DNA of 40,590 nt from an uncultured Bacteroidia bacterium (lineage in GTDB: Bacteria; Bacteroidota; Bacteroidia; Bacteroidales; UBA932): assembly GCA_902780175.1 (NCBI GenBank), contig CACZEU010000018.1, positions 1 through 40,590 of the forward strand, written 5' to 3'. Made by a program: the position numbers and the translations under genes. Positions 26,863-38,540 of this stretch are shown one piece after another (the first letter of the stretch is position 1; each line of letters begins with the position of its first letter). The notes below the pieces were generated by a model that saw nothing but the letters and a program-made list of their open reading frames with translations, was not told where the DNA came from and ran no database searches.

Positions 26863-27482
26863 ATGGCACTATATCTACAGAAAGATCTTGATGACGACTA
26901 TCACTCGCGCATAGGCGTCTGGCAAATCACGGAAACAGAAAGCGAGCTTAGAGCACTCACATCCACAAAAGCGAATCCGTACGCAAGCAAAAGCTTGCCG
27001 TACGCGCCCTCCTGGACGTCATGTTCGAAGAAAAGGTTTACCTGAGCCACCACGACAACGGCAAGCCCTACATCGAAAACAACGCCATCAACATCAGCAT
27101 CACGCACACCGACAAGTACGTCGCCATCATCCTGAACGACGTCGACGAGGTCGGCATCGACTGCGAATCCCTCGACCGCGACTTCTCTGCCGTCGAGAAG
27201 AAGGCCCTGTCCGAGGACGAAATAGACGAACTGGACGACGACCTCGACGACCGCCGCACCCAGCTGGCCATCTACTGGTGCGCCAAGGAGGCGGTTTACA
27301 AGAAGATGTCCCAGTATCATGTGGATTTCGCCGAGCAGATCGAGATAGAAGACGTACGCCCCCGCGAGGAGGGCGAACTCGACGCCACCTTCATCAACAA
27401 GGACGGCTACGAGGAAGAGCTGCGTCTCCAGTACATGACCTTCGACCGCCACGTCCTCGTCTGGGTCAGCGGGGAGGACTAA
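26863..27482 (+). pseudogene. 4'-phosphopantetheinyl transferase, frameshifted
   Basis: This gene should encode a Sfp/AcpT-type enzyme that loads phosphopantetheine onto acyl carrier proteins. The catalytic part (VGIDCESLDRDF, then WCAKEAVYK, the magnesium-binding and KEA motifs) is intact in the frame that ends at 27482. The N-terminal part starts at 26863 (MALYLQKDLDDDY, GVWQITETESELRAL) in another frame. The natural continuation (HIHKSESVRKQKLAVRALLDVMF) is found in the second frame, so one base is missing (or two extra are present) near 26955-26975. The total of 620 nt is one base short of 207 codons, a normal family length. A -7 box TATCTTTG is at 26838-26845. The second frame could start at ATG 27021, giving a 153-residue protein without the N-terminal lobe. 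Sequence error is possible. Confidence 0.85.
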
Positions 27483-27483
27483 T

Positions 27484-28692
27484 CTATTTTTTCAGCCATT
27501 TTTCCGGATTCTGGGGGTCTTTGCCTTTCCAGAGTTGGAAGTGCAGTTGCGTCTCGTCCCCCATCGTGGCCACGTGTCCTATCACCTGGCCGGTCTTGAC
27601 TTTGTCTCCGGACTTGACCCCGACGGAGCCCAGTTTGCAGTAGAACGTGAAATATTCACCGTGCTGCACCAGGATGCACTGATTGTATCCCGGAATCATC
27701 ACTATCTGCTTGACCGTACCGTTGAATACGGCCCTGACCGGGGCGTCAGGTTCGACGGCAAGGCCGACGCCGTTGTTGAACGGCATCTCCAGCTTGGTAT
27801 AGACGGGGTGGGGATTGCGGCCGAAATGGCTGACTATGCGGCCCTCGGCAGGCCAAGGCAGCTTGCCCTGGTTGGACGCGAATTCGTTGGACAGTGCAGT
27901 ATCGACTTTGGTCGATGTCTTCTTGCCTCCGCTGCCGGTCTTGCCGCCGGATTTCTTGCCGCCTTTGTCGACTTCGGCGGCGATCAGGCGTTCGATCTCC
28001 CGGTTAAGGGCCTCCACCTCCTTGCGTTTGGCGTTGAGCTGGCTGATATATTTGTTGCGGTCGTTCTGCAGGCGCTGGACAAGCGCACGCGACTGTTCTT
28101 CCTCCCGGTTGAGCTTCTGCACCTCGCCGGCGCGGGAGTCGCGCACGGCACGGGCGTCGGCCTGGAGCCGTTCGAGCCGTTCGTTCAGCACTGAAAGGGT
28201 GTCGCGTTCGGCCTTAAGTACCCGGCCCTGGGCGTTCAGCTCCTTCGACAGGCGCCGCAGGTATCCGTATCGGCGCATCCCCTGGCCCAGGTTGTCGCTG
28301 GCGAGGATGTACATATACCAGACGCGGGTGTCGCGGTTCCTGTAGGCGCTCCCCAGCAGGCGCGTGTAACGGCCGGACATGGTGTCGATGCGGCTGGTGA
28401 GGGTATCGATGCGCCTGCGGCAGAAGCGGACGCTGTCGGACAGGATCTTGAGTTCCCGTTCGCTTTCCTTGAGAAGTTCGCGGCGGGCGGTGGTCTGGGC
28501 GTGCAGGAGGTTCAGCTGGCCGGCGGCCGTGTCTTCCTTCTTGCGGGCGTTGCTCAGCTGGCGCTCGAGCGTCTTGATGTCCTTTTCCAGGCGGGCTTTG
28601 CGGTCGCGCGTACGGGAGAGGCTCTGCGCCTGGACGGGAGCGGCGCAGGCGAGCGCGAGTATCAGGATTATCAGCGGACGGAGAATTCTCAT
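27484..28692 (-). CDS. EnvC-type murein hydrolase activator (coiled coil + M23/LytM domain)
   Basis: A 402-residue periplasmic protein: signal peptide (LALACAAPVQAQ), two long coiled-coil blocks (about 22-125 and 150-260), a Gly/Lys/Ser-rich linker (KKSGGKTGSGGKK) and a C-terminal LytM/M23 domain (about 285-402, GRIVSHFGRNPHP, YNQCILVQHGEYFTFYCKL, THLHFQ-like TQLHFQLW). The catalytic zinc residues are partly replaced: the usual HxGxD is NNGVG and HLHF is QLHF. So it is probably a non-enzymatic activator of amidases, as for EnvC and NlpD. The ATG overlaps the stop of the upstream TPR gene (ATGA). It converges on the transferase gene with a 1-bp gap. Confidence 0.92.
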   Translation of the reverse strand: MRILRPLIILILALACAAPVQAQSLSRTRDRKARLEKDIKTLERQLSNARKKEDTAAGQLNLLHAQTTARRELLKESERELKILSDSVRFCRRRIDTLTSRIDTMSGRYTRLLGSAYRNRDTRVWYMYILASDNLGQGMRRYGYLRRLSKELNAQGRVLKAERDTLSVLNERLERLQADARAVRDSRAGEVQKLNREEEQSRALVQRLQNDRNKYISQLNAKRKEVEALNREIERLIAAEVDKGGKKSGGKTGSGGKKTSTKVDTALSNEFASNQGKLPWPAEGRIVSHFGRNPHPVYTKLEMPFNNGVGLAVEPDAPVRAVFNGTVKQIVMIPGYNQCILVQHGEYFTFYCKLGSVGVKSGDKVKTGQVIGHVATMGDETQLHFQLWKGKDPQNPEKWLKK

Positions 28693-29882
28693 TTGTTCTT
28701 GCTTTCTGCCAGATTCTTGTAATAGGTAGCGAGGTCGTTTTCTCCCAGCGCCTTGAGCACCAGGGAGTAATGCATCAGCACCACGGCGCTGTCCTTGCCG
28801 CCGTAGATCATCGCATGCTTGAAGTAGGGCTTGGCCTTGGCGGCCTTCCCGCGCAGGAAGAGTATCCAGCCGTAGGTGTCGAGGTAGGTGGCGTTGTCGG
28901 GCTGCTGCTCGATGGTGATGCGGCTCATCTTTTCGGCCTTGCAGAGGCGGCGCTTCTCCTGGCTGAGGAAGTAGGCGTAATTGTTGAGCACCGGACAGTA
29001 GTCGGGCTGTAGGCGGAGGGCCTGCTCGTAGGTCTTGTAGGCCTTGCGCATGTCGCCCATCTGGTGGTAGGTGTCCCCTATTATCGACAGGTACGTGACG
29101 ACCTTGGAGGTGTCGGCGGACTGTAGGGCCATCAGCTTCCGGCACTCGTCGATGACGGTTTCGTGGCGGTTGAGACCGGCGGCCGCCTCCATATGGAGCT
29201 CGTGCGCGTGTATGCTTGACGGTTCGGCCTCTATGTAGCGGACCGTCAGGGTGTCGATGCGGGGAAGGATTTCGTTGAAGGTGCGGGTGTCGAGGCCGCC
29301 GAGGGCGCTCATCAGGGCGCGGTATTTCATTTCGTCGTCGGCGTCCTCGCTGCGGACGAGTTCGGCGAGGGTGGAGAACAGGGAGCCGTAATCGCGTTTG
29401 AGGCGGTAGGCGTCGGCCATCAGCGCCAGGGTGTAGGCGTTGCGGAAACGGGCGGGATTCTCGACGGAGAGCTTTTCGAAAAGTTCTCCGGCCCTGGCGG
29501 CCTCGCCGGTGTTGATGTAGAGGTTGGCGAGGGTCTCGCGGTACCAGATGTTGGCCGTGTCAAGCGCGGCGGCCTTCTCGAAATGGTCTACCGTGGCGTT
29601 TAAATCCCTTGCGACATAGCTGCACAGGCCGAGGTAATACTGGACGGCGGCGTCCTGCGGGCAGGTGCGGTCAAGGGAGTCAAGGATGGTGCGGGCAGAC
29701 GCATATTCGCCCGCTTCGATGAGGCAGACGGCGTCGAGGATGTCGTTTTCTATTGAGATGGTCTCCGGGTGGAGTTCGGAGTCGGGAATGGCCTCTGCGC
29801 CGCTTCCAGGGCCGGTTTGGGCGGAAATCCGGAGCGGAAAAACGAGGGCCGCGAGGCACAGACAGAGCAGGACTTTTCTCAT
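28689..29882 (-). CDS. Periplasmic tetratricopeptide repeat protein
   Basis: A 397-residue protein with a signal peptide ending ISAQ and about eight TPR motifs (for example AAVQYYLGLCSYVARDLNAT, KAYKTYEQALRLQPDYCPVL, ATYLDTYGWILFLRGKAAKA). It is the promoter-proximal gene of a two-gene operon with the EnvC-like protein, an order common in Bacteroidota. A scaffold role in cell-wall or outer-membrane processes is inferred from this pairing only. The predicted transcript start lies within a few bases of the ATG, so the mRNA may be nearly leaderless. Confidence 0.9.
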   Translation of the reverse strand: MRKVLLCLCLAALVFPLRISAQTGPGSGAEAIPDSELHPETISIENDILDAVCLIEAGEYASARTILDSLDRTCPQDAAVQYYLGLCSYVARDLNATVDHFEKAAALDTANIWYRETLANLYINTGEAARAGELFEKLSVENPARFRNAYTLALMADAYRLKRDYGSLFSTLAELVRSEDADDEMKYRALMSALGGLDTRTFNEILPRIDTLTVRYIEAEPSSIHAHELHMEAAAGLNRHETVIDECRKLMALQSADTSKVVTYLSIIGDTYHQMGDMRKAYKTYEQALRLQPDYCPVLNNYAYFLSQEKRRLCKAEKMSRITIEQQPDNATYLDTYGWILFLRGKAAKAKPYFKHAMIYGGKDSAVVLMHYSLVLKALGENDLATYYKNLAESKNK

Positions 29883-29889
29883 CTCGGTA

Positions 29890-29921
29890 CAAAAGTATTG
29901 ATTTTTTGCCTATTTTCGCAA
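29890..29921 (-). promoter_or_regulatory. Promoter of the TPR-EnvC operon
   Basis: On the minus strand TTG (29921-29919), a 21-bp spacer and TACTTTTG (29897-29890), an exact TAnnTTTG match, about 8 bp before the ATG at 29882. Confidence 0.65.
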
Positions 29922-29977
29922 TCTGGTTCGGAGTTTGTGTTCGCTCCGGGATATTTTGAGATTTTTTTTGAGGACTG

Positions 29978-30520
29978 ATGCAACTTTTTGCTGACAAAAC
30001 GCATCTTACTTCTTGGATACCAAAAGCCAAGGAAGGCGACAGACGTGCACAAAAAGCCATCTACGACGCTCTCTCCGGCAAAATGTATGCCGTCTGTCTG
30101 CGCTTTATGTCAGACAGGCTCGCAGCCGAAGACGTGCTTCAGGAAGGGTTTGTGACGCTTTTCGCCAAACTTGACACCTACTCGGGGGATGGTTCCTTCG
30201 AGGGTTGGGCCAGAAAGATCTTTGTCAACACCGCTCTGATGAACCTCAGAAAAAACGACGTACTCAAGGACAGCACCGACGTAGAAGCGGCATGGGATAT
30301 CTCAAGCGACGCACCGTCCGCCATCCAGCAGATAAGCTATAAGGAACTGGAACGGGCCATCTCCCAGCTGCCCGCCGGTTTCCGTACCGTCTTCAACATG
30401 TATGTCGTGGAAGGCTACTCCCACGCAGAGATAGCGGAGCAGCTCGGAATCTCGGAAGCCACTTCCCGTTCCCAGCTCCTGAGGGCCAGGGCAATGCTGC
30501 AGGCAAAGTTAAAGAAATGA
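29978..30520 (+). CDS. ECF-type RNA polymerase sigma factor
   Basis: A 180-residue sigma-70-family factor with only regions 2 and 4. Region 2 is at about 22-88 (RAQKAIYDALSGKMYAVCLR, AEDVLQEGFVTLF, FEGWARKIFVNTALMNLR). Region 4 is at about 122-178 (LPAGFRTVFNMYVVEGYSHA, EIAEQLGISEATSRSQLLRAR). It directs RNA polymerase to a small regulon. The next gene starts 4 bp after its stop and encodes a membrane protein with an anti-sigma-like N-terminus, so the two are very probably a sigma/anti-sigma pair. A TATTTTGA stretch upstream is only a poor -7 match. Confidence 0.95.
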   Translation: MQLFADKTHLTSWIPKAKEGDRRAQKAIYDALSGKMYAVCLRFMSDRLAAEDVLQEGFVTLFAKLDTYSGDGSFEGWARKIFVNTALMNLRKNDVLKDSTDVEAAWDISSDAPSAIQQISYKELERAISQLPAGFRTVFNMYVVEGYSHAEIAEQLGISEATSRSQLLRARAMLQAKLKK

Positions 30521-30524
30521 TTAT

Positions 30525-31712
30525 ATGACGCAGGACAACTGGCAAGATTTTGACCGACAGGTTCGGTCTATGCTCCAAGACGCCGAGGTAAAGGCACCCC
30601 GGCGGGTTTGGCGTGCAGTGTCCGGGCGTCTCGACGCTGCAGCCGCCTGGTGGAAGTGGGCAGTCCCCGCCTTTGCCTTTGCGGCCATTGCAGCCGGGCT
30701 GTTCTTCACCTGGAACGGCAAAGACAGCACTGCCGTGCCGCAGGATCTTGTGGCAGAGGTCGTTAACACTTCGGATGCCGTTGCGCCAGTGGCGGAGGCC
30801 GATGTTGTACCCGCGGCAGAGGTAATGGAAGAACTGGCGGAGCCCGTCGCACCCGTACGCAGGGCCGCCGCCGTGGCAGTCAAGCCGGCCGTGGAATCCG
30901 CCGCTCAGGCAGCAGCAGGTCAGGAAGTTGCTCCCGCCGCCACGGAAATCGCCGCTGAAGAGGCTCCCGCAGAGGCAGCCGCCCGGCCCGCATCGGCCAA
31001 TGAGCCCCAGGGGTCCGTCTATTCGGAGTCCGAGGCCACCAAGTGGGCGGACATCGAGAAAGAAGCACGCCGCATCCAGCGCCTGCGCCTCACCGGGTTC
31101 TACGCCCAGGGCGGAGTGGGAGGCAACGACTCCAACATCACCTACGGCGGCACCGGCATCAGCCAGATGGCCTCCGGCCCCGGTTCAGCCGACGCCGGCA
31201 TATCGGAGAGCAGCACGTCCACGTACGGCATTCCTTTCACGCTCGGCCTCGGTACCAGGTTCCACATCGGTGACAGATTCGCCCTCGGCACCGGCCTTGA
31301 GTATTCCCTGCTCACCCGCACCTTCAAGGGCACCTATTCAGACAACTACGCCGGCAGCATCTATCACGCCGTCCAATACGTGGGAGTCCCCGTCAACGCA
31401 TACTACGACCTGCTGAGCGCCAGCGACGGCCTGCTCAACCTGTATGCATGGGGCGGCGGCGCAGCAGAGATCTGCGTATCCAACCAGTACCGCCTGCTGT
31501 CCGAGCCTGGTCTCACCGTCAAAGACAAGGCAGGCGCCCTGCAATTCTCGGTCGCACTGGGTATCGGCGTAGAGATTCCCCTCTCCGGGAAGCTCAGCCT
31601 CTACCTTGACCCCGCAGTCCGCTACTACTTCCACGGCAACCAGCCCAAATCCCTCCGCACCGACAAACCGTTCATGTTCAACATGGACGCCGGCCTGAGG
31701 TTCAATCTTTAG
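30525..31712 (+). CDS. Anti-sigma-like / outer-membrane beta-barrel fusion protein
   Basis: A 395-residue protein with four parts. Residues 1-40 are a short cytoplasmic region (DFDRQVRSMLQDAEVKAPRRVWRAV) like the N-terminus of Bacteroidota anti-sigma factors. One membrane helix follows at about 46-64. Residues about 65-165 are a low-complexity linker rich in Ala, Val, Glu and Pro. Residues about 185-395 form a predicted eight-strand-type beta-barrel (FYAQGGVGGND, YGIPFTLGLGTRFHIGD, LTRTFKGTYSDN, PVNAYYDLL, ending AGLRFNL). A barrel needs the outer membrane while the helix needs the inner membrane, so the protein may span the envelope. It probably binds the sigma factor encoded just upstream. 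The barrel call rests on strand alternation and the aromatic-hydrophobic C-terminus. Confidence 0.82.
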   Translation: MTQDNWQDFDRQVRSMLQDAEVKAPRRVWRAVSGRLDAAAAWWKWAVPAFAFAAIAAGLFFTWNGKDSTAVPQDLVAEVVNTSDAVAPVAEADVVPAAEVMEELAEPVAPVRRAAAVAVKPAVESAAQAAAGQEVAPAATEIAAEEAPAEAAARPASANEPQGSVYSESEATKWADIEKEARRIQRLRLTGFYAQGGVGGNDSNITYGGTGISQMASGPGSADAGISESSTSTYGIPFTLGLGTRFHIGDRFALGTGLEYSLLTRTFKGTYSDNYAGSIYHAVQYVGVPVNAYYDLLSASDGLLNLYAWGGGAAEICVSNQYRLLSEPGLTVKDKAGALQFSVALGIGVEIPLSGKLSLYLDPAVRYYFHGNQPKSLRTDKPFMFNMDAGLRFNL

Positions 31713-31740
31713 CGGTCTCCTCTCATTCAGAAATTATTGC

Positions 31741-31748
31741 TATCTTTG
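31741..31748 (+). promoter_or_regulatory. -7 box of the tRNA-Pro gene
   Basis: TATCTTTG is an exact match to the Bacteroidota -7 consensus, 10 bp before the tRNA. No matching TTG lies at the right distance upstream. Confidence 0.6.
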
Positions 31749-31758
31749 CAGCACCTTT

Positions 31759-31832
31759 CGGGGTGTGGCGCAGTTGGCTAGCGCATCTGGTTTGGGACCA
31801 GAGGGTCGAAAGTTCGAGTCTTTTCACCCCGA
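31759..31832 (+). tRNA. tRNA-Pro (anticodon UGG)
   Basis: The acceptor CGGGGTG (31759-31765) pairs with CACCCCG (31825-31831). The anticodon stem TCTGG/CCAGA encloses TTTGGGA, giving anticodon TGG. The T-arm GAAAG/CTTTT encloses TTCGAGT. The discriminator is A31832, with no encoded CCA. Confidence 0.96.
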
Positions 31833-31834
31833 CT

Positions 31835-31860
31835 AAGAGCTCTTGGGAGCTCTTTTTTTT
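31835..31860 (+). terminator. Intrinsic terminator after tRNA-Pro
   Basis: AAGAGCTC (31835-31842) pairs with GAGCTCTT (31847-31854) around a 4-nt loop, followed by a T run to 31860. It starts three bases after the tRNA. Confidence 0.9.
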
Positions 31861-31880
31861 GTCGGGGCAAAAGAACCTGG

Positions 31881-31986
31881 TATCCCCCGCAGCTTACGCT
31901 GCCGCCCCCGAGGGGCATTCTCCCCCAAACCCCCTCGCCGGGGGCTTGGTCGGCCTGCGGCCTCCGAGTCGGATGAATCTTTTTTA
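31881..31986. repeat. tRNA-downstream GC-rich element, copy 1
   Basis: It runs from TATCCCCC (31881-31888), through the palindrome GCAGC-TTAC-GCTGC-like segment and a C/G-rich block, to GTCGGCCTGCGGCCTCC (31949-31965) and ends in a T run. The second copy after tRNA-Ser (39800-39922) has the same blocks with almost the same spacing (68 versus 67 bp between the first and last block). Confidence 0.6.
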
Positions 31987-31997
31987 CACAACTAAAG

Positions 31998-32086
31998 CTG
32001 CACCGGTGGTCCAAAGGATGGACCATCGGGAAAGGGTTCCGCCCAAAACTGCACCGGTGGTCCAACGGATGGACCATCGGGAAAGG
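31998..32086. repeat. Tandem hairpin repeat pair A, 51-nt period
   Basis: Two 38-nt copies (31998-32035 and 32049-32086) differ at one base. Each contains TGGTCC and GGACCA arms separated by 7 nt, followed by ATCGGGAAAGG. Copy starts are 51 nt apart. Confidence 0.9.
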
Positions 32087-32089
32087 TTT

Positions 32090-32169
32090 CACCCTCTCAT
32101 TGGAACGGCAGGGTGGGACCGCTGGAGGCCGTTTTCGGACCCACCCTCTCAATGGAACGGCAGGGTGGG
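32090..32169. repeat. Tandem hairpin repeat pair B, 52-nt period
   Basis: Two 28-nt copies (32090-32117 and 32142-32169) differ at one base. Each has CACCCT and AGGGTG arms around a 16-nt centre with TGGAACGG. Copy starts are 52 nt apart. The pair follows directly on pair A. Confidence 0.9.
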
Positions 32170-32196
32170 GCCGATGGAAGAGCGGCGGGCTGCCAT

Positions 32197-32221
32197 AAAA
32201 AAACGCACCCCGGAGGGTGCG
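32197..32221 (-). terminator. Intrinsic terminator of sdhC
   Basis: On the minus strand CGCACCC (32221-32215) pairs with GGGTGCG (32210-32204) around a 4-nt loop, followed by seven Ts (32203-32197). It lies about 65 bp beyond the sdhC stop. Confidence 0.88.
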
Positions 32222-32286
32222 CAAGGTATTTAAAACAGGTTGGAATTGCCAAGCAAAAACTGCTGGCCAAGCAAAAACGCAGCCGG

Positions 32287-33015
32287 CTAAGCCAATATGC
32301 CGTTGGCGTGCAGGAAGGAGTTGATGGCGGTGGCGACGAAGAGGAAGACTATGAGGCTGGCGGCGATGGTGCCGATGACCTTAACTCTCTTGAACCAGGT
32401 TTTGCCGTTCCAGCCGATGGTCTGGAACATGCTCCAGAAGCCGTGGTTGAGGTGCAGCCAGATGGAGGCGAACCAGATCAGGTAGATAAGAACCATCCAC
32501 CATTTGCTGAAGGTGACGTTGAGCAGAAGGTAGGGATTGTTCTCGAAGTTGCCTATGCCGAACATTTCGGGGAGCTGCATCTTGGCCCAGAAGTGGGAGA
32601 GGTGGAAGAACAGCAGGCCGAGGACCATGACGCCGAGGACCGCCATGTTGCGGGCGGACCAGGAGTCGGTGGCGGCTTTGCTGGAGACCTCATAGCGCTT
32701 GTAGCCGCCGCGGGAGCGGATGTTGCCGACCGTGAGCCAGATGCCATATACTATGTGCACTAAGAATCCGAGGGCCAGGATGGGTACCATGATGTCCACT
32801 ATGGGGAGGGACATGAAGTCGCAGCCCATCTTGAACAGGCCGTCGCCCTTGCTGAACAGGGCCTCGTCTGCCGAAACGGCTCCGTATTTACCGGTGAATG
32901 AATCGATTACAGAGAAGAAGTTGATCGTTCCATGAAGCAGCAGGAAGAACACCAGAAAAGCGCCGCTGATAGCCTGGATGAACTTTTTTCCGATGGAGGA
33001 ATTGAATATAAACAT
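32287..33015 (-). CDS. sdhC: Succinate dehydrogenase / fumarate reductase cytochrome b subunit
   Basis: A 242-residue five-helix membrane protein of the Bacteroidota SdhC type (b558 family). It starts MFIFNSSIGKKFIQAISGAF and has conserved His-bearing helices (FFLLLHGTINFF, FLVHIVYGIWL, LFFHLSHFWAKMQ, IWLHLNHGFWSMFQT), which carry heme. It anchors the flavoprotein and iron-sulfur subunits and passes electrons between quinone and succinate/fumarate. I chose ATG at 33015 because the family starts here; upstream residues would be untypical. The sdhA and sdhB genes, which normally follow in the same operon, are missing: a terminator lies 65 bp downstream. A -7 box TATATTTG (33045-33038, minus strand) lies 23 bp upstream. 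Confidence 0.95.
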   Translation of the reverse strand: MFIFNSSIGKKFIQAISGAFLVFFLLLHGTINFFSVIDSFTGKYGAVSADEALFSKGDGLFKMGCDFMSLPIVDIMVPILALGFLVHIVYGIWLTVGNIRSRGGYKRYEVSSKAATDSWSARNMAVLGVMVLGLLFFHLSHFWAKMQLPEMFGIGNFENNPYLLLNVTFSKWWMVLIYLIWFASIWLHLNHGFWSMFQTIGWNGKTWFKRVKVIGTIAASLIVFLFVATAINSFLHANGILA

Positions 33016-33034
33016 AGGTTTGAATAAAAACTGT

Positions 33035-33065
33035 TTGCAAATATAATAAATTTCAAATATTTTTG
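33035..33065 (+). promoter_or_regulatory. Promoter of pyrH-frr
   Basis: TTG (33035-33037), a 20-bp spacer and TATTTTTG (33058-33065), an exact TAnnTTTG box. The start near 33072 gives a 20-nt leader. The -33 element touches the divergent -7 box of sdhC, so the two promoters overlap back to back. Confidence 0.75.
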
Positions 33066-33092
33066 CCCTTCGGCCAATCATAAAGCACTAAA

Positions 33093-33797
33093 ATGTATAA
33101 GAGAGTTCTACTGAAACTGAGCGGCGAAAGCCTCGGAGGCCCCGAAGGAAAAGGCCTCGACCCACAGAGTCTCAAGGCGTTTGCCGAAGAAATCGCACAG
33201 GCCGTACGCGCCGGATACCAGATAGCCATAGTCAACGGCGGCGGCAACATCTTCCGCGGACTGCAGGGAGTCGGCAAAGGATTCGACCGCGTCACCGGTG
33301 ACCGGATGGGCATGCTCGCCACCGTCATCAACTCCCTCGCGCTTTCATGCGCCCTGCGCAGCGAGGGCATCCCCGCAGAGGTATTCACCTCAACTCCCAT
33401 GGAGCCCCACGCCCGTTATTACAACCGCGACAACGCCGTCGCAGTGCTCGAGAACGGCGGAGTGGCCCTCATAGCCGGAGGCACCGGCAGCCCCTTCTTC
33501 ACCACCGATTCCGGAGCGGCCCTCCGCGCCCTTGAACTCGGCGCCGACGCCCTCCTGAAAGGCACCCGCGTCGACGGCGTCTATACCGCAGACCCGGAAA
33601 AGGACCCCACCGCCGTCCGTTACGAAGAACTCACCTTCTCCAAGGCCCTTGCCGACCACCTGAAGGTAATGGACCAGACCGCCTACGCACTCTGCGAGCA
33701 GGGCCCCGTCCCCATCGTTGTGTTCGACATCTCAAAGAAAGGCAATCTGGCACGCGTATTGGAAGGCCTCCCCGTCGGCACTGTAGTGCACGCATAG
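33093..33797 (+). CDS. pyrH: UMP kinase
   Basis: A 234-residue amino acid kinase family enzyme converting UMP to UDP. Motifs: LLKLSGESLGG at the N-terminus, AIVNGGGNIFRG, DRMGMLATVINSLAL, TGSPFFTTDSGAALRA and the Asp-Gly stretch TRVDGVYTADPEKDPTA. Length and layout are standard. It is followed after 21 bp by frr, the common pyrH-frr pairing. Confidence 0.98.
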   Translation: MYKRVLLKLSGESLGGPEGKGLDPQSLKAFAEEIAQAVRAGYQIAIVNGGGNIFRGLQGVGKGFDRVTGDRMGMLATVINSLALSCALRSEGIPAEVFTSTPMEPHARYYNRDNAVAVLENGGVALIAGGTGSPFFTTDSGAALRALELGADALLKGTRVDGVYTADPEKDPTAVRYEELTFSKALADHLKVMDQTAYALCEQGPVPIVVFDISKKGNLARVLEGLPVGTVVHA

Positions 33798-33818
33798 AAA
33801 TCATAAAAGAAAAACGAT

Positions 33819-38529
<4,711 letters not shown>

Positions 38530-38540
<11 letters not shown>

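Larger units (their letters stand above)
31861..32286. other. Repeat-rich spacer between tRNA-Pro and sdhC
   Basis: This 426-bp spacer has no supported gene. It holds an inverted copy of the tRNA-Pro 3' end (GTCGGGG, 31861-31867), a GC-rich element also found after tRNA-Ser, two pairs of tandem hairpin repeats, and the sdhC terminator. A plus-strand open frame crossing the tRNA and the repeats exists only because the repeat period is close to a multiple of three. Confidence 0.7.

Noticed and set aside
26863-27482. Programmed -1 ribosomal frameshift in the phosphopantetheinyl transferase gene
   Set aside because: No good slippery heptamer or downstream structure is placed at the shift zone, and this family is not known to use frameshifting. 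A mutation or read error is simpler.
31998-32169. CRISPR array
   Set aside because: Only two copies of each of two different units, each repeat containing its own hairpin, spacers short, and no cas genes in the window.
31763-32233. Open frame across tRNA-Pro and the tandem repeats
   Set aside because: It starts inside the tRNA and consists mostly of repeat translation; the 51-nt period keeps the frame open by chance.
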